Assembly (NCBI RefSeq): GCF_964204865.1
Contig: NC_135254.1
Location: 4,097,001-4,161,000 of the forward strand
Direction: 5' to 3'
DNA: 64,000 nt
Source: Styela clava
Lineage: Eukaryota > Chordata > Ascidiacea > Stolidobranchia > Styelidae
Shown here in pieces: positions 1 through 11,131 of the stretch. The notes under the pieces are model-generated. The model was not told the origin of the DNA. It searched no databases and worked only from the letters and a program-made list of their open reading frames with translations. A program made the translations under genes and the position numbers. Numbering within the stretch: position 1 is the first letter of the stretch; every line of letters begins with the position of its first letter.

Positions 1-415
1 TGAGGTTAGTTATGGGACTAATAACATGTTCTTTTACATCAAAACCAATCCCCATAATCAAATCTGTGATAAACTGAAATGTGGGACCAGAATTGTGGGC
101 CAGGGTAACCAATATTGTGGGATGGCGTAACCAAGCACTACAACCTAACTGTGGACTAGAATAACTTTAGTCTCAATACCTTATCAATGAGTTCCATATT
201 CTCTTTATGATATTGTTTTTTCTGCTTGATAAGTGTTTTCAGTGATCTGGATGATGAAAATGGAAGATATAAATAAATTATAAATGCTGCTAAGTCACGG
301 TTCATTGATTTTGTGGAAATATTTGAATCCAAGTAAAATATCATAATTATTCTTTGTGAATATTATTCAGCTATGCGGTTTTGATTTTTAATATTAATTT
401 ACAAATACTATAATG
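1..415. other. No gene recognised
   Basis: AT-rich sequence. A short minus-strand open frame (156-344) contains a lysine-rich helical stretch (LKTLIKQKKQYHKENMELID) followed by a GT. It could be an exon of a coiled-coil protein upstream or downstream of the window, but nothing else supports it. Confidence 0.3.
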
Positions 416-669
416 CAGGTGTGCAACCTGCGACTGGCCCGTGGGCCAAATGCGGCCCACAAGAGTGGCTATTTTGAATGATATGCGGATCGCAAAATCA
501 GTTTTCAAATAAATTTAACTTGGTACGTGCGAGTAATTCCAATCCCTGTGCGTTGCGAAGCCAATACCTGAGTCTAGTTTATACATGCCTACGACTTTAC
601 AATGCCGTAACAGGTTTCGCCCAGTTATTTCTATCTGGACCTCCTGTATTAAAGGTTGCACTCCCCATG
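416..669. mobile_element. hAT-type MITE, 254 bp, exact 8 bp TSD
   Basis: The element starts CAGGTGTGCAACC and its other end, read in reverse complement, is CATGGGGAGTGCAACC. It is flanked by the perfect 8 bp direct repeat ctataatg (408-415 and 670-677). CAG-type ends and 8 bp duplications are typical of hAT elements. It is too short to encode a transposase, so it is non-autonomous. A related end lies at about 62640-62702. Confidence 0.85.
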
Positions 670-721
670 CTATAATGTGTTCTTCTTAGCTTTTAGAATT
701 GTCGCTCCAATATGCCTAATC

Positions 722-925
722 CACTGGTTCTCAACCTTTTTGGTGGGGTGGAACCCCATTGGAACATTCCATAGGCTCAAGGTACCCCAGTACAATACTT
801 AACACTAATACTTGCAAAACATAGCAAAATTTAAAGTGTAGCAGGTCTGATAATAATGTTAAATCTGATAAAAAGTATATTTTGTTTTAAATACAAGTAC
901 AAGTATTCGATGTCATTCAAACAAT
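722..925. mobile_element. hAT-like element, one end only
   Basis: The motif cactggttctcaacctttttgg is a characteristic hAT-type end and is followed by GC-richer sequence ending in repeats of the motif 'acaagta'. I could not find the other end with a matching target duplication. The TA-flanked element at 930-1298 interrupts or follows it. Confidence 0.45.
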
Positions 926-929
926 ATAT

Positions 930-1298
930 AGGGTGTCCATAAAGTCGGGAAATTTTTTAAAATTGGAAGAAAATTTATCGATACCATATATTGTTTTGGC
1001 CCTCACAGATGTAATAAATGGGAGTAAAAAAACCTAACTAATTACTGGTTAAAAAACAACATCGGAACATAACATGGGTAACAGGTTAGGGTTAGGCGAT
1101 AATTTTTTTCCAATTTTCCTTATTTTAGTCCTATTATCAGTTCGAAGACTAGCCAAGAGTCTCCCGTAGTATTTATACCTAAAATTATGGCCTAACCCTA
1201 ACCTAGTACACATATTACATTCCCATGTTCGCCATCTTGGTTCGCATACTTCGGGAGCCCCCAAAATTGAAATTGTAAAAGAACTTTATGGACACCCT
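930..1298. mobile_element. MITE with agggtgtccataaagt inverted repeats
   Basis: The left end reads agggtgtccataaagt and the right end reads actttatggacaccct, a perfect 16 bp inverted repeat. TA-rich flanks on both sides (tatat / gtatatat) are compatible with a TA target duplication, as in Tc1/mariner-like MITEs. The interior (about 1070-1262) contains a copy of the 'gttagggttaggc ... cgccatcttggttcgcatacttcgggag' repeat described at 61258, apparently a nested insertion. Confidence 0.75.
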
Positions 1299-1499
1299 GT
1301 ATATATTTTATATAGACTCTCATATTTGAATGTAAACTTGTGGAGCCGCTGTACTGAACTGGCGAAACCAGTTCATTGGGTTAATTTGCCATTTCTACGG
1401 GAAATAGGATTGTTCGTGTGAGAACGATGTAGTATTCTGAAAGAATGGACCCTCAATTACCGGTAAATGTTTATTAGTAATAATACAGCCATTTTATAG

Positions 1500-2325
1500 T
1501 AAAACAATAGACTTTCCTCTCCCTGAGATTATGAAATACATTGACAAGATCCACATACTTTTGGTGCTTAGTAAATTTCATCATCTGCTGTCTGTACTTG
1601 GTCATGATAAGTTCCAATGGCTTCTGGTGTTCGGTCAAACTTTGTCGCAATTCATCGTTCTCATGTTGTAGGAACCATGTAGGTTGCATTATTTTCTTGC
1701 TGAATACCTTGAAGACAGAAATGGGAATTTGGCAAATATAACTTTGTTTGAGATTTACATTTTATTTACTATTATTCTAAAGCAGGGGGTGTGCAACATT
1801 TTTTTCCGGTTGGCCATATAACCAACTTCATATAATTAGCCGGGCCACACAAAAAATCACTGCGAGAAAGACAAAAGAATATGACTGTTGCTCAGCGTTC
1901 CAATAATAAAGACACAAGTCAAAACAATGAAAACATGTATTTTTACTCACATGAGCAGCTTTTTTAACATAACTGTTGGATTCAGATTTTATGCTTGATG
2001 GGGAAAAATTTGAGTGTTGACAAGGCCACACTGAATGGTTTGGGGGACCGGGCTCCAGTGTTCGGTAAAAATAAAAATCGAACATTCATGCCAGAAAATA
2101 TCATACAGTTAAAGATAATAGAATAAATATTGCGTTACAATATGAGCAAAGCTAGTACTGGTTCTTGTAAAAATTTGTCGTACCTAAGACTAAAGTAGAC
2201 CTTGGTCTGTGTCCAGCAACTTTGTTCAGTTCAATCAAATTTTCTTGATATGTGTTTCTCGCTTCCATCTCTTTCTTGAGAGTTGAAGCCTGTTCGGCAA
2301 GACTTCCAGCAGCGCTGTCATGATC
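1500..2325 (-). pseudogene. FGFR1OP2/SIKE-like gene fragment, copy 1 (two exons)
   Basis: Two minus-strand exons match the conserved core of the FGFR1OP2/SIKE family, coiled-coil proteins of the STRIPAK complex. The upstream exon (2325 to 2184) follows a CAG acceptor, encodes a segment with DHDSAAGSLAEQ and the signature ELNKVAGHRPRSTLVLG, and ends at a GT donor in phase 1. The next exon begins after an AG at 1708 and encodes IQQEN in the expected phase. About one base then has to be skipped to enter the frame encoding LQHENDELRQSLTEHQ and LELIMTKYRQQMMKF, both family hallmarks. That frameshift, and the absence of recognisable N- and C-terminal exons, suggest a pseudogene or partial duplicate. 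An assembly error in a live gene is possible. Family assignment is firm; functional status is not. Confidence 0.65.
1786..1900. mobile_element. hAT-like end
   Basis: The motif cagggggtgtgcaacatttttt followed by 'ccggttggccat' resembles the CAGGTGTGCAACC end at 416. It lies in the intron between the two SIKE-like exons. The partner end was not located. Confidence 0.4.
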
Positions 2326-2944
2326 CTGGGATAATAAATGAAAATAAAAGACTAGTTAAAATGTTAAAATATTCAAAAGTTAAAATGTATTGTTGTATGT
2401 TAGAAAGCACTGATTAGTTTTTTGATTGTTACAGTGTAGCTGTAAATGCTTGTTGTTTGTATTTAAAATATTTCTAATTTGACGAGGACATCATTAATGA
2501 CGTGCACGATATTTTTATGATCCAAGCCTTGAAAATATTTTTAAGAGTCAAACCAGAAAATAAGATTGAAAATCACAGGTTAACTATTGTGTTTCCCTGA
2601 GAAGTTTAGAAAAACCCAAAATACCACTTTTCCCAACCAAGGTGGAATTTCTTGACATGGACAGGAACTTTGTATTTGGTGTAGTATTACTTATTTTCTT
2701 TATTATTAGTATAATACTGATTTCATTAGCTATGACATTATGAACTACTTAAAGTGTAGAAAAAGCTGGAGTGTGACTTGTGCACAACAATAAGAATATA
2801 TTAAAGCTAATTTACATATAAACATTACATAATATGGGATTAGTTAGCAAGTTTTCTTATTTGCTTTAGATACATGGTATTTTAAACCTTTGAAAAAAAA
2901 TTAATAAAACAATTAACTTTCCTAACCCTGGGATTTAAAAAAAT

Positions 2945-3910
2945 GTTGATACTTTTGGTGCTCGGTAAACTTCATCATCTGTTGTCGGTACTTGGCCATG
3001 ATAAGTTCCAATGCGTTCTGGTGATCGGTAAAATTTTGTCGCAATTTATTGTTTTCATGTTGGAGAGATCGGATCGCAATATATTCTTGCTACCTTGAAA
3101 TTAAAAATGCAAATTTATTTACCACATGAGATTTTATGCAATTTATTCACAGTGCAATTTGGTACTACTGTAGTATGCGAACCAAGATGGCGGACACTAG
3201 AACATACTACAGGAGTACCTGCAATTTATTTCATGCAGAATGCAAAAACTTTTGATTTGATCAAGGTTTTTATTTCTGATCTCTAAGCAAGACAGTAGAC
3301 AAGCACCCATGAAACATTCGCTTGATACTAGGCTGATTAGGGCTGATCTAGAAGTTTAAACCAGTCCATTACCGCAGTGTGTAATGTCTTGCTATTGCCT
3401 CATCTAACTTATCCTTACTTAGGATTAGCTCACTGGTGGGCAAATAATATGATAGCACCCCAAAAAAGTATATGAATGCAAGGTTTTCATATTCAAAATT
3501 TCAATATCCTGAATCAGACCCAACTATGATAGATTAGAATAGGAAAAGTAAGGTTGGACAATAACAGTACAGAACCTAAAACAGGAGAAGGGAAAGAAAT
3601 TCACATTAATTGCAAGGTTATTGATCCGATTGATTTAGTTGTTTCAGCCAAAACATTTTGGACAAATTTACTTTGAACTATTTAAATTTTATTTTGTTTT
3701 CATTGCATTAATTATTTAGTATCAAGTGTTTGTCTTGGAATGTCACAAATACAAAGAGTGAAAACATGAGTTAGAAAATCTTGATATAAAACATTCTTCA
3801 TACCCAAGACTAGAGTCTGTGTCCAGCAGCTTTATTCATTTCAATCAAATTTCCTTGATATGTGCTTCAGACCGAGTTGAAAGCAGTTTGGGAAACCATA
3901 GTCCTGGAAT
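2945..3910 (-). pseudogene. FGFR1OP2/SIKE-like gene fragment, copy 2 (decayed)
   Basis: A second copy of the same two-exon block lies 1.4 kb to the right on the same strand. The exon at about 3094-2945 encodes LQHENNKLRQNF and NALELIMAKYRQQMMKF, matching copy 1. It lacks about 4 bases near its acceptor compared with copy 1, which breaks phase. The upstream exon (about 3905-3800) is visible only at DNA level (the reverse complement of 'tgtccagcagctttattca' matches the same part of copy 1) and is badly degraded. The intron has received a 59 bp MITE. This looks like an old tandem duplication of part of the gene. Confidence 0.55.
3161..3219. mobile_element. 59 bp MITE with exact 8 bp TSD
   Basis: The ends are ggtactactgtagtatg and, in reverse complement, ggtactcctgtagtatg. 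It is flanked by the perfect 8 bp repeat tgcaattt (3153-3160, 3220-3227). The interior carries 'cgaaccaagatggcggaca', shared with the copies at 61258 and about 1220. It is the shortest member of the family in this window. Confidence 0.85.
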
Positions 3911-4138
3911 GGAGAGAATAATGATAAGAAATATATCTTGACCTTCTTGTTTTCAAACTCCCGACACAATCACTTTAATTGATACAAATCACGGCGCATT
4001 AAAAAGAAATATTGATTTTATTAACATTAAATTACGACAAGTCTTCAAGTACCGTTTAAGTTTTACATTTCATGCACATTTGATCCATACCACTCAAAAA
4101 CCAGGCTTGCCCATCGGACATATTTTTCTGTCTCATCT
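3228..4138. other. Mostly non-coding; holds decayed SIKE exon
   Basis: Apart from the degraded SIKE-like exon at about 3800-3905, I see no exon, RNA gene or bounded repeat here. Confidence 0.4.
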
Positions 4139-4580
4139 AGGGTTGCCAACTATGGAAAGTTTCAATAAAGAACATAGATTACCGTCATCATTATTTTGTA
4201 ACTTGCAGGAAAGAACAATATAAAAAAAAATGTTAAAAATTATATACAAGCTAAAAAGATATATCAAAACAATCTTCATGTGTTTTTCATTTATTTTTAT
4301 TTAACATTAGACCCAAACAATGTTAATAAAATTGTTATTTCGTTGGCTATTTGAGCCGGACCAAAGCGAAATTGAAAAGAATAATTAAAAGCTTGCAAAT
4401 ATAGAAACGGAGACAATTTTTCAAGAACAAAACAATATCAAACACAGTAGCCTACTATAACTATCGGGCAAAACGACGCTAGAAAGAATAAAGGACAATT
4501 AGCATATTTTCTAAATGCTGAACGACCAAAAAGCTTAATTAAAGGATTGTCCTTTGAAATGAAGGACGGTTGGCAACCCA
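4139..4580. mobile_element. Element with ggttgccaac inverted ends
   Basis: The left end tagggttgccaac and the right end gttggcaaccca are inverted repeats about 440 bp apart, typical of a non-autonomous DNA transposon. The flanks do not give a clean 8 bp duplication, so the boundaries and superfamily (hAT-like by end sequence) are uncertain. Confidence 0.5.
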
Positions 4581-5011
4581 CCCCATGAGATTCCGATTGG
4601 TATACAATTCAATAAAAATTGTTATTTAGGTTTGGCGAAAAATAAACTGTATTTCTAATACTATAATTTTCTAATAATATTCTGTACCACAACCTATTTC
4701 CGCAAGTTGTAAACCTTCTTGCAGTAACAAATATTTTATATATTTTATCTAGAACTGGGCCTATTAAAATATTATACCTTCAATCTTGTGACCATATATC
4801 AAGCGTCAGCATGGAATTACAGAATTAATTACTTAATGCTACCGGTAACTTTTCTTTTACTGGTACCGGTACAAAAAAGGAAGCTGACAGCTCTTGTGTG
4901 TTATATCCCTTTTTGCATTCATCTGATTTGTCAGATATAAAATATTTTTCTAACAAATTCGCTTGCCAAGTTGATAATTTAATATCTGTTAGTATACCGG
5001 TACCGGTACCG
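4581..5011. other. AT-rich flank with ACCGGT tandem motifs
   Basis: No gene is seen. Short self-complementary runs of taccggtaccggt occur at about 4858 and 4996, just outside the foldback element. Similar runs occur elsewhere (about 43780, 46980), so they are a general simple repeat of this genome. Confidence 0.4.
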
Positions 5012-5608
5012 AAAATATTTACCGGTGTCATCTTGCCACAATTTCAGCACAAAAAATACAACTTTACATCCGGGTGTCATAGCGAAAAAAATACCTGTTG
5101 CCACATTTAAAACAATATAAGATAAGGCCATTTCAGCTGGTGAAAATACAAATTACAATACAGCATTTGTGAATGAGTCATTTATAACATTATCAACATG
5201 AATAAAACGAAGTTTTGATTGAACATGTAACCTTATTCAGTAACAAATACAATACGTATTCGGAAAGCCAATATATCATATTGAATTTTTTGATAAATAG
5301 TATGTGAGAGTCACAATAATAGAAAACGACACACAAGCAATTTTGCTGTAGCAAAAAATTGTGCAGTGGAGGAAAATTTTCCAAAGCATTTCTGAAAAGG
5401 GATTCTAATGCAGTACATATAGAATAAATATTCAAAATAATATTCCTAAAAGCAACAAAACAGATAGAAATTTCCGATACAAAGTAAGTGAAAGTAATGA
5501 ATATTGAAAATGACAAAAGTATTTGGATGTAGTCTCAACATGATTTCTGAACGTGGAATATAATGCAGTAAACATAGAATTAGTTAAATATTCAAAAAAA
5601 TATTTGGA

Positions 5609-6797
5609 AAGCCAACATGACATATTTAAATTTCCGATATGTACTTAGCGAGAGTTACGATTATAGAAAACGGCCATATCCAATTCGCTGTAACGAAAAA
5701 TTGTGCATTAAAGGAAAAGTTTCAACTTGATTTCTGAACGTGGAATGTAATGCATTAACACATAGAATTAGTTAAATATTCAAAAAAATATTTGGAAAGC
5801 CAACATGACCAATATGCACTTAGCGAGAGTTACGATTATAGGAAACGGCCATATCCAATTCGCTGTAGCGAAAAATTGTGCATTAAAGGAAAAGTTTCAA
5901 CTTGATTTCTGAACGTGGAATGTAATGCATTAACACATAAAATTAGTTAAATATTCAAAAAAATATTTGGAAAGCCAACATGACATATTAAAATTTCCGA
6001 TATGTACTTAGCGAGAGTTACGATTATAGGAAACGGCCATATCCAATTCGCTGTAGCAAAAAAATATGCATTAAAGGAAAAGTTTCAACTTGATTTCTGA
6101 ACGTGGAATGTAATGCATTAACACATAGAATTAGTTAAATATTCAAAAGAATATTTGGAAAGCCAACATGACATATTGAAATTTCCGATATGTACTTAGC
6201 GAGAGTTACGATTATAGGAAACCGCCATATCCAATTCGCTGTAGCGAAAAATTGTGCATTAAAGGAAAAGTTTCAACTTGATTTCTGAACGTGGAATGTA
6301 ATGCATTAACACATAGAATTAGTTAAATTTTCAAAAAAATATTTGGAAAGCCAACATGACATATTGAAATTTCCGATATGTACTTAGCGAGAGTTACGAT
6401 TATAGAAAACGGCCATATCCAATTCGCTGTAACGAAAAATTGTGCATTAAAGGAAAAGTTTCAACTTGATTTCTGAACGTGGAATGTAATGCATTAACAC
6501 ATAGAATTAGTTAAATATTCAAAAAAATATTTGGAAAGCCAACATGACCGATATGCACTTAGCGAGAGTTACGATTATAGGAAACGGCCATATCCAATTC
6601 GCCGTAGCGAAAAATTGTGCATTAAAGGAAAATTTTCAACTTGATTTTTGAACGTGTAATGTAATGCACTAACACATAGAGTTAGTTAAATATTCAAAAA
6701 AAATATTTGGAAAGCCAACATGACATATTGAAATTTCCGATATGTACTTAGCGAGAGTTACGATTATAGAAAACGGCCATATCCAATTCGCTGTAAA
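5609..6797 (+). repeat. Left-arm tandem array, ~187 bp monomer
   Basis: Landmarks ggaaagccaacatgac and cttagcgagagttacgatta recur about every 176-188 bp. Two monomers are about 10 bp shorter, having lost part of the 'atattgaaatttccg' segment (about 5810 and 6548). The monomer is AT-rich and non-coding; open frames on it are artefacts. Confidence 0.9.
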
Positions 6798-6920
6798 ATT
6801 AAAATTAAAAATTAATTAGTTTCAAAAAAAAATTTTCATTGAAAACTAATCATTGACTCGAAATTAAAATGCTGAAGTCTATTAGTTAGTCGAATGGATT
6901 CCACCGTTATTATCGGAAAT
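6798..6920. repeat. Central spacer of the foldback element
   Basis: This is the unique AT-rich loop region between the two arms. It contains a small hairpin: attagtttc and gaaaactaat face each other around an A/T run. It shows no coding potential. Confidence 0.6.
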
Positions 6921-6924
6921 TTCA

Positions 6925-9600
6925 ATATGTTATGCTGGCTTTCCAAATATTTTTTTGAATATTTAACTAATTCCATGTGTTAATGCATTACATTCCACGT
7001 TCAGAAATCAAGTTGAAACTTTTCCTTTAATGCACAATTTTTCGCTACAGCGAATTGGATATGGCCGTTTCCTATAATCGTAACTCTCGCTAAGTAAATA
7101 TCGGAAATTTCAATATGTCATGTTGGCTTTCCAAATATTTTTTTGAATATTTAACTAATTCTATGTGTTAATGCATTACATTCCACGTTCAGAAATCAAG
7201 TTGAAACTTTTCCTTTAATGCACAATTTTTCGCTACAGCAAATTGAATATGGCCGTTTCCTATAATCGTAACTCTCGCTAAGTACATATCGGAAATTTCA
7301 ATATGTCATGTTGGCTTTCCAAATATTTTTTTGAATATTTAACTAATTCTATGTGTTAATGCATTACATTCCACGTTCAGAAATCAAGTTGAAACTTTTC
7401 CTTTAATGCACAATTTTTCGCTACAGCGAATTGGATATGGCCGTTTCCTATAATCGTAACTCTCGCTAAGTACATATCGGAAATTTCAATATGTCATGTT
7501 GGCTTTCCAAATATATTTTTGAATATTTAACTAATTCTATGTGTTAATGCATTACATTCCACGTTCAGAAATCAAGTTGAAACTTTTCCTTTAATGCACA
7601 ATTTTTCGCTACAGCGAATTGGATATGGCCGTTTTCTATAATCGTAACTCTCGCTAAGTACATATCGGAAATTTCAATATGTCATGTTGGCTTTCCAAAT
7701 ATTTTTTTTGAATATTTAACTAATTTTATGTGTTACCGGATTAGATTTCAAGTTCAGAAATCAAGTTGAAACTTTTCCTTTATTGCACAATTTTTCGCTA
7801 CAGCGATTTGGATATGGCCTTTTCCTATAATCGTAACTCTCGCTAAGTACATATCGGAAATTTCAATATGTCATGTTGGCTTTCCAAATATTTTTTTGAA
7901 TATTTAACTAATTCTATGTGTTAATGCATTACATTCCACGTTCAGAAATCAAGTTGAAACTTTCTCTTTAATGAACAATTTTTCGCTACAGCGAATTGAA
8001 TATGGCCGTTTCCCATAATCGTAACTCTCGCTAAGTACATATCGGAAATTTCAATATGTCATGTTGGCTTTCCAAATATTTTTTTGAATATTTAACTAAT
8101 TCTATGTGTTAATGCATTACATTCCTCGTTCAGAAATCAAGTTGGAACTTTTCCTTTAATGCACAATTTTTCGCTACAGCGAATTGGATATGGCCGTTTC
8201 CTATAATCGTAACTCTCGCTAAGTACATATCGGAAATTTCAATATGTCATGTTGGCTTTCCAAATATTTTTTTGAATATTTAACTAATTCTATGTGTTAA
8301 TGCATTACATTCCACGTTCAGAAATCAAGTTGAAACTTTTCCTTTAATGCACAATTTTTCGCTACAGCGAATTGAATATGGCCGTTTGCTATTATCGTAA
8401 CTCTCGCTAAGTACATATCGGAAATTTCAATATGTCATGTTGGCTTTCCAAATATTCTTTTGAATATTTAACTAATTCTATGTGTTAATGCATTACATTC
8501 CACGTTCAGAAATCAAGTTGAAACTTTCTCTTTAATGAACAATTTTTCGCTACAGCGAATTGAATATGGCCGTTTCCCATAATCGTAACTCTCGCTAAGT
8601 ACATATCGGAAATTTCAATATGTCATGGTGGCTTTCCAAATATTTTTTTGAATATTTAACTAATTCTATGTGTTAATGCATTACATTCCTCGTTCAGAAA
8701 TCAAGTTGGAACTTTTCCTTTAATGCACAATTTTTCGCTACAGCGAATTGGATATGGCCGTTTCCTATAATCGTAACTCTCGCTAAGTACATATCGGAAA
8801 TTTCAATATGTCATGTTGGCTTTCCAAATATTTTTTTGAATATTTAACTAATTCTATGTGTTAATGCATTACATTCCACGTTCAGAAATCAAGTTGAAAC
8901 TTTTCCTTTAATGCACAATTTTTCGCTACAGCGAATTGAATATGGCCGTTTGCTATTATCGTAACTCTCGCTAAGTACATATCGGAAATTTCAATATGTC
9001 ATGTTGGCTTTCCAAATATTTTTTTGAATATTTAACTAATTCTATGTGTTAATGCATTACATTCCACGTTCAGAAATCAAGTTGAAACGTTTCCTTTAAT
9101 GCACAATTTTTCGCTACAGCGAATTGGATATGGCCGTTTTCTATAATCGTAACTCTCGCTAAGTACATATCGGAAATTTCAATATGTCATGTTGGCTTTC
9201 CAAATATTTTTTTGAATATTTAACTAATACTATGTGTTAATGCATTACATTCCACGTTCAGAAATCAAGTTGAAACTTTTCCTTTAATGCACAATTTTTC
9301 GCTACAGCGAATTGGATATGGCCGTTTCCTATAATCGTAACTCTCGCTAAGTAAATATCGGAAATTTAAATATGTCATGTTGGCTTTCCAAATATTTTTT
9401 TGAATATTTAACTAATTCCATGTGTTAATGCATTACATTCCACGTTCAGAAATCATGTTGAAACTTTTCCTCTAATGCACAATTTTTCGCTACAGCGAAT
9501 TGGATTTTTCTATAATCGTAACTCTCGCTAAGTACATATCGGAAATTTCAATATGTCATGTTGGCTTTCCAAATATTTTTTTGAATATTTAACTAATTCT
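6925..9600 (-). repeat. Right-arm tandem array with 564 bp higher-order repeat
   Basis: These are reverse-orientation copies of the same monomer (landmark gtcatgttggctttcc at about 7121, 7308, 7495, 7682, 7870 and onward). Three private variants recur exactly 564 bp (3 x 188) apart: tttctctttaatgaac at 7961 and 8525, attcctcgttcag at 8121 and 8685, and gccgtttgctatta at 8381 and 8945. A block of three monomers was therefore duplicated as a unit. Confidence 0.9.
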
Positions 9601-10163
9601 ATGTTTACTGCATTAGATTCCACGTTCAGAAATCATGTTGAGACTACATCCAAATTACTTTTGTCATTTTCAATATTCATTACTTTCACTTACTTTGTAT
9701 CGGAAATTTCTATCTGTTTTGTTGCTTTTAGGAATATTATTTTGAATATTTATTCTATATGTACTGCATTAGAATCCCTTTTCAGAAATGCTTTGGAAAA
9801 TTTTCCTCCACTGCACAATTTTTTGCTATAGCAAAATTGCTTGTGTCGTTCTCTATTATTGTGACTCTCACATACTATTTATCAAAAATTTCAATATGAT
9901 ATATTGGCTTTCCGAATACGTATTCTATTTGTTACTGCATAAGGTTACATGTTCAATCAAAACTTCGTTTCATTCATGTTTAGAATGTTATAAATGCCTC
10001 ATTAACAAATGCTGTATTGTAATTTGTATTTTCACCAGCTGAAATGGCCTTATCTTATATTGTTTTAAATGTGGCAACTGGTATTTTTTCCGCTATGACA
10101 CCCGGATGTAAAGTTGTATTTTTTGTGCTGAAATTGTGGCAAGATGACACCGGTAAATATTTC

Positions 10164-10536
10164 CCTAAAGCTAAATCGGCGAACTCGTTCAAAAACATCT
10201 CTGGGTATCTCTATCGCCCCTGGTGGTGATACCGTCGCCATAAGAATCGGCACCTATCTACCTATCTATTGCAGTGATCACCCATAGATATTACATAACA
10301 ACAAGTTGGCAAGCACCGTACTTTTACCATTGATGACTTAACAATGCAAGAAAACTCATTGCATCGCCACAGACCTTGGAGTTGGATCAATTGTAATTGA
10401 TATAATTAATTACAGTTTTTCATGTAATTGTAATGTAATGGAGGCATTTTCATTCAGTGTAATTGTAATTTGCTAAAATTTTCGCTCAATTACACTTTCA
10501 ATTAGACTAAACTTAGTATTTTGAAAATAGATGAAC
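10164..10536. other. Flank of foldback element, no gene
   Basis: No exon is recognised. It includes a degenerate region rich in 'attgtaattg' around 10390-10510 (see also 11260-11330), which brackets the SINE and may be its insertion target. Confidence 0.35.
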
Positions 10537-11131
10537 ATAGGATAGGATAGGATTTACATATTTATCCCGGGGAAGAGGAAAGTCGATAAGACGGCTTATC
10601 CATATGGCGAACCACGGCCTCTCGTCCGGTTACCAGTAATCAGTACCGTAATTTATTATTTCACCATTCCAAAGCACACAATGTGAATACACAATACAAG
10701 AAAGAGGGAATATGGTACTTTAGGGCGAAGGGAGGCGCGAGACACCAAGACTGGTGATCGAGCAGCGACACCCATGACAAGTCTAACAGTAATAGATAAA
10801 TAACAGTAATATATAAATCAAACAAACAATAAATATTAGAACAGGTTTACGTTAAAGTAAGTCGAGGCGACCTGGATACCCAAGACCATTCCAAGTCGGG
10901 TATGGGATAAGTTATATTGTTTGTTTTCGGAAGCATGGACTTGGTGGTGGAGGAAGCCGTAACCGACCAGCGGTTACGTGAACCACCCAACGACGGCGAG
11001 GAGTCCAGCAATCCTCTCGCACATAACCATCCCTGCATGGGATTCGAACCTGCGAACCCACGCAGAGTAATTATAGGTGCGGTGGCGAGCGTATTCCCAA
11101 CGCTTAGCCCGTTGAGCCACACCGCCGCGCC
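10537..11131 (-). repeat. tRNA-derived SINE, long form
   Basis: Read on the minus strand from 11131, the head is tRNA-like: TGGCTCAACGGGC fits an A box and GGTTCGAATCC fits a B box, about 60 bp apart as in RNA polymerase III promoters. The body contains GGTGGTTCACGTAACCGCTG and CTTCCTCCACCACCAAGTCC. The tail contains GGTTCGCCATATGGATAAG and ends in a short ATCCT repeat (10541-10555). Partial copies of body and tail occur at 13820-13937, 14056-14088 and 56341-56530, confirming a dispersed family. The predicted ORFs across it are not genes. Confidence 0.85.

Larger units (their letters stand above)
5012..10163. mobile_element. Foldback-like element: 5.2 kb inverted repeat with tandem-array arms
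   Basis: The sequence from about 5012 (aaatatttaccggtgtcat) rightward is matched in reverse complement by sequence running leftward from about 10163. The outer ~600 bp of each arm is a unique, near-identical inverted repeat (for example, both contain caaaacttcg / cgaagttttg and matching gcaattttgct blocks). Inside, each arm becomes a tandem array of a ~187 bp monomer: about 7 copies on the left (5609-6797) and about 14-15 on the right (6925-9600), in opposite orientation. A ~120 bp unique spacer (6798-6920) lies at the centre. Long terminal inverted repeats made of internal direct repeats are the hallmark of foldback (FB/Galileo-like) elements. There is no transposase ORF. No clear target duplication was found, so the exact ends are approximate. 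Confidence 0.8.

Noticed and set aside
1080-1210. Telomere-like ttaggg motifs (gttagggttaggc), also at 61317 and 61968
   Set aside because: Only one or two units, always inside copies of the same MITE family; not a telomeric or interstitial telomere array.
4858-5011. ACCGGT tandem motif as a regulatory palindrome
   Set aside because: Same motif occurs at several unrelated places (about 43780, 46980), so it is a simple repeat with no sign of specific function.
6925-9600. CRISPR-like array
   Set aside because: Monomers of ~187 bp are contiguous without unique spacers, in an animal genome; this is a satellite-type tandem array.
5193-10042. Repeated ORFs starting MSCWLSKYFFEYLTNS on both arms
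   Set aside because: They lie in the foldback monomers and outer inverted repeats; AT-rich translation with no conserved domain.
11037-11131. Functional tRNA gene
   Set aside because: A and B boxes are present but the acceptor stem and anticodon arm do not pair convincingly, and the unit continues into SINE body.
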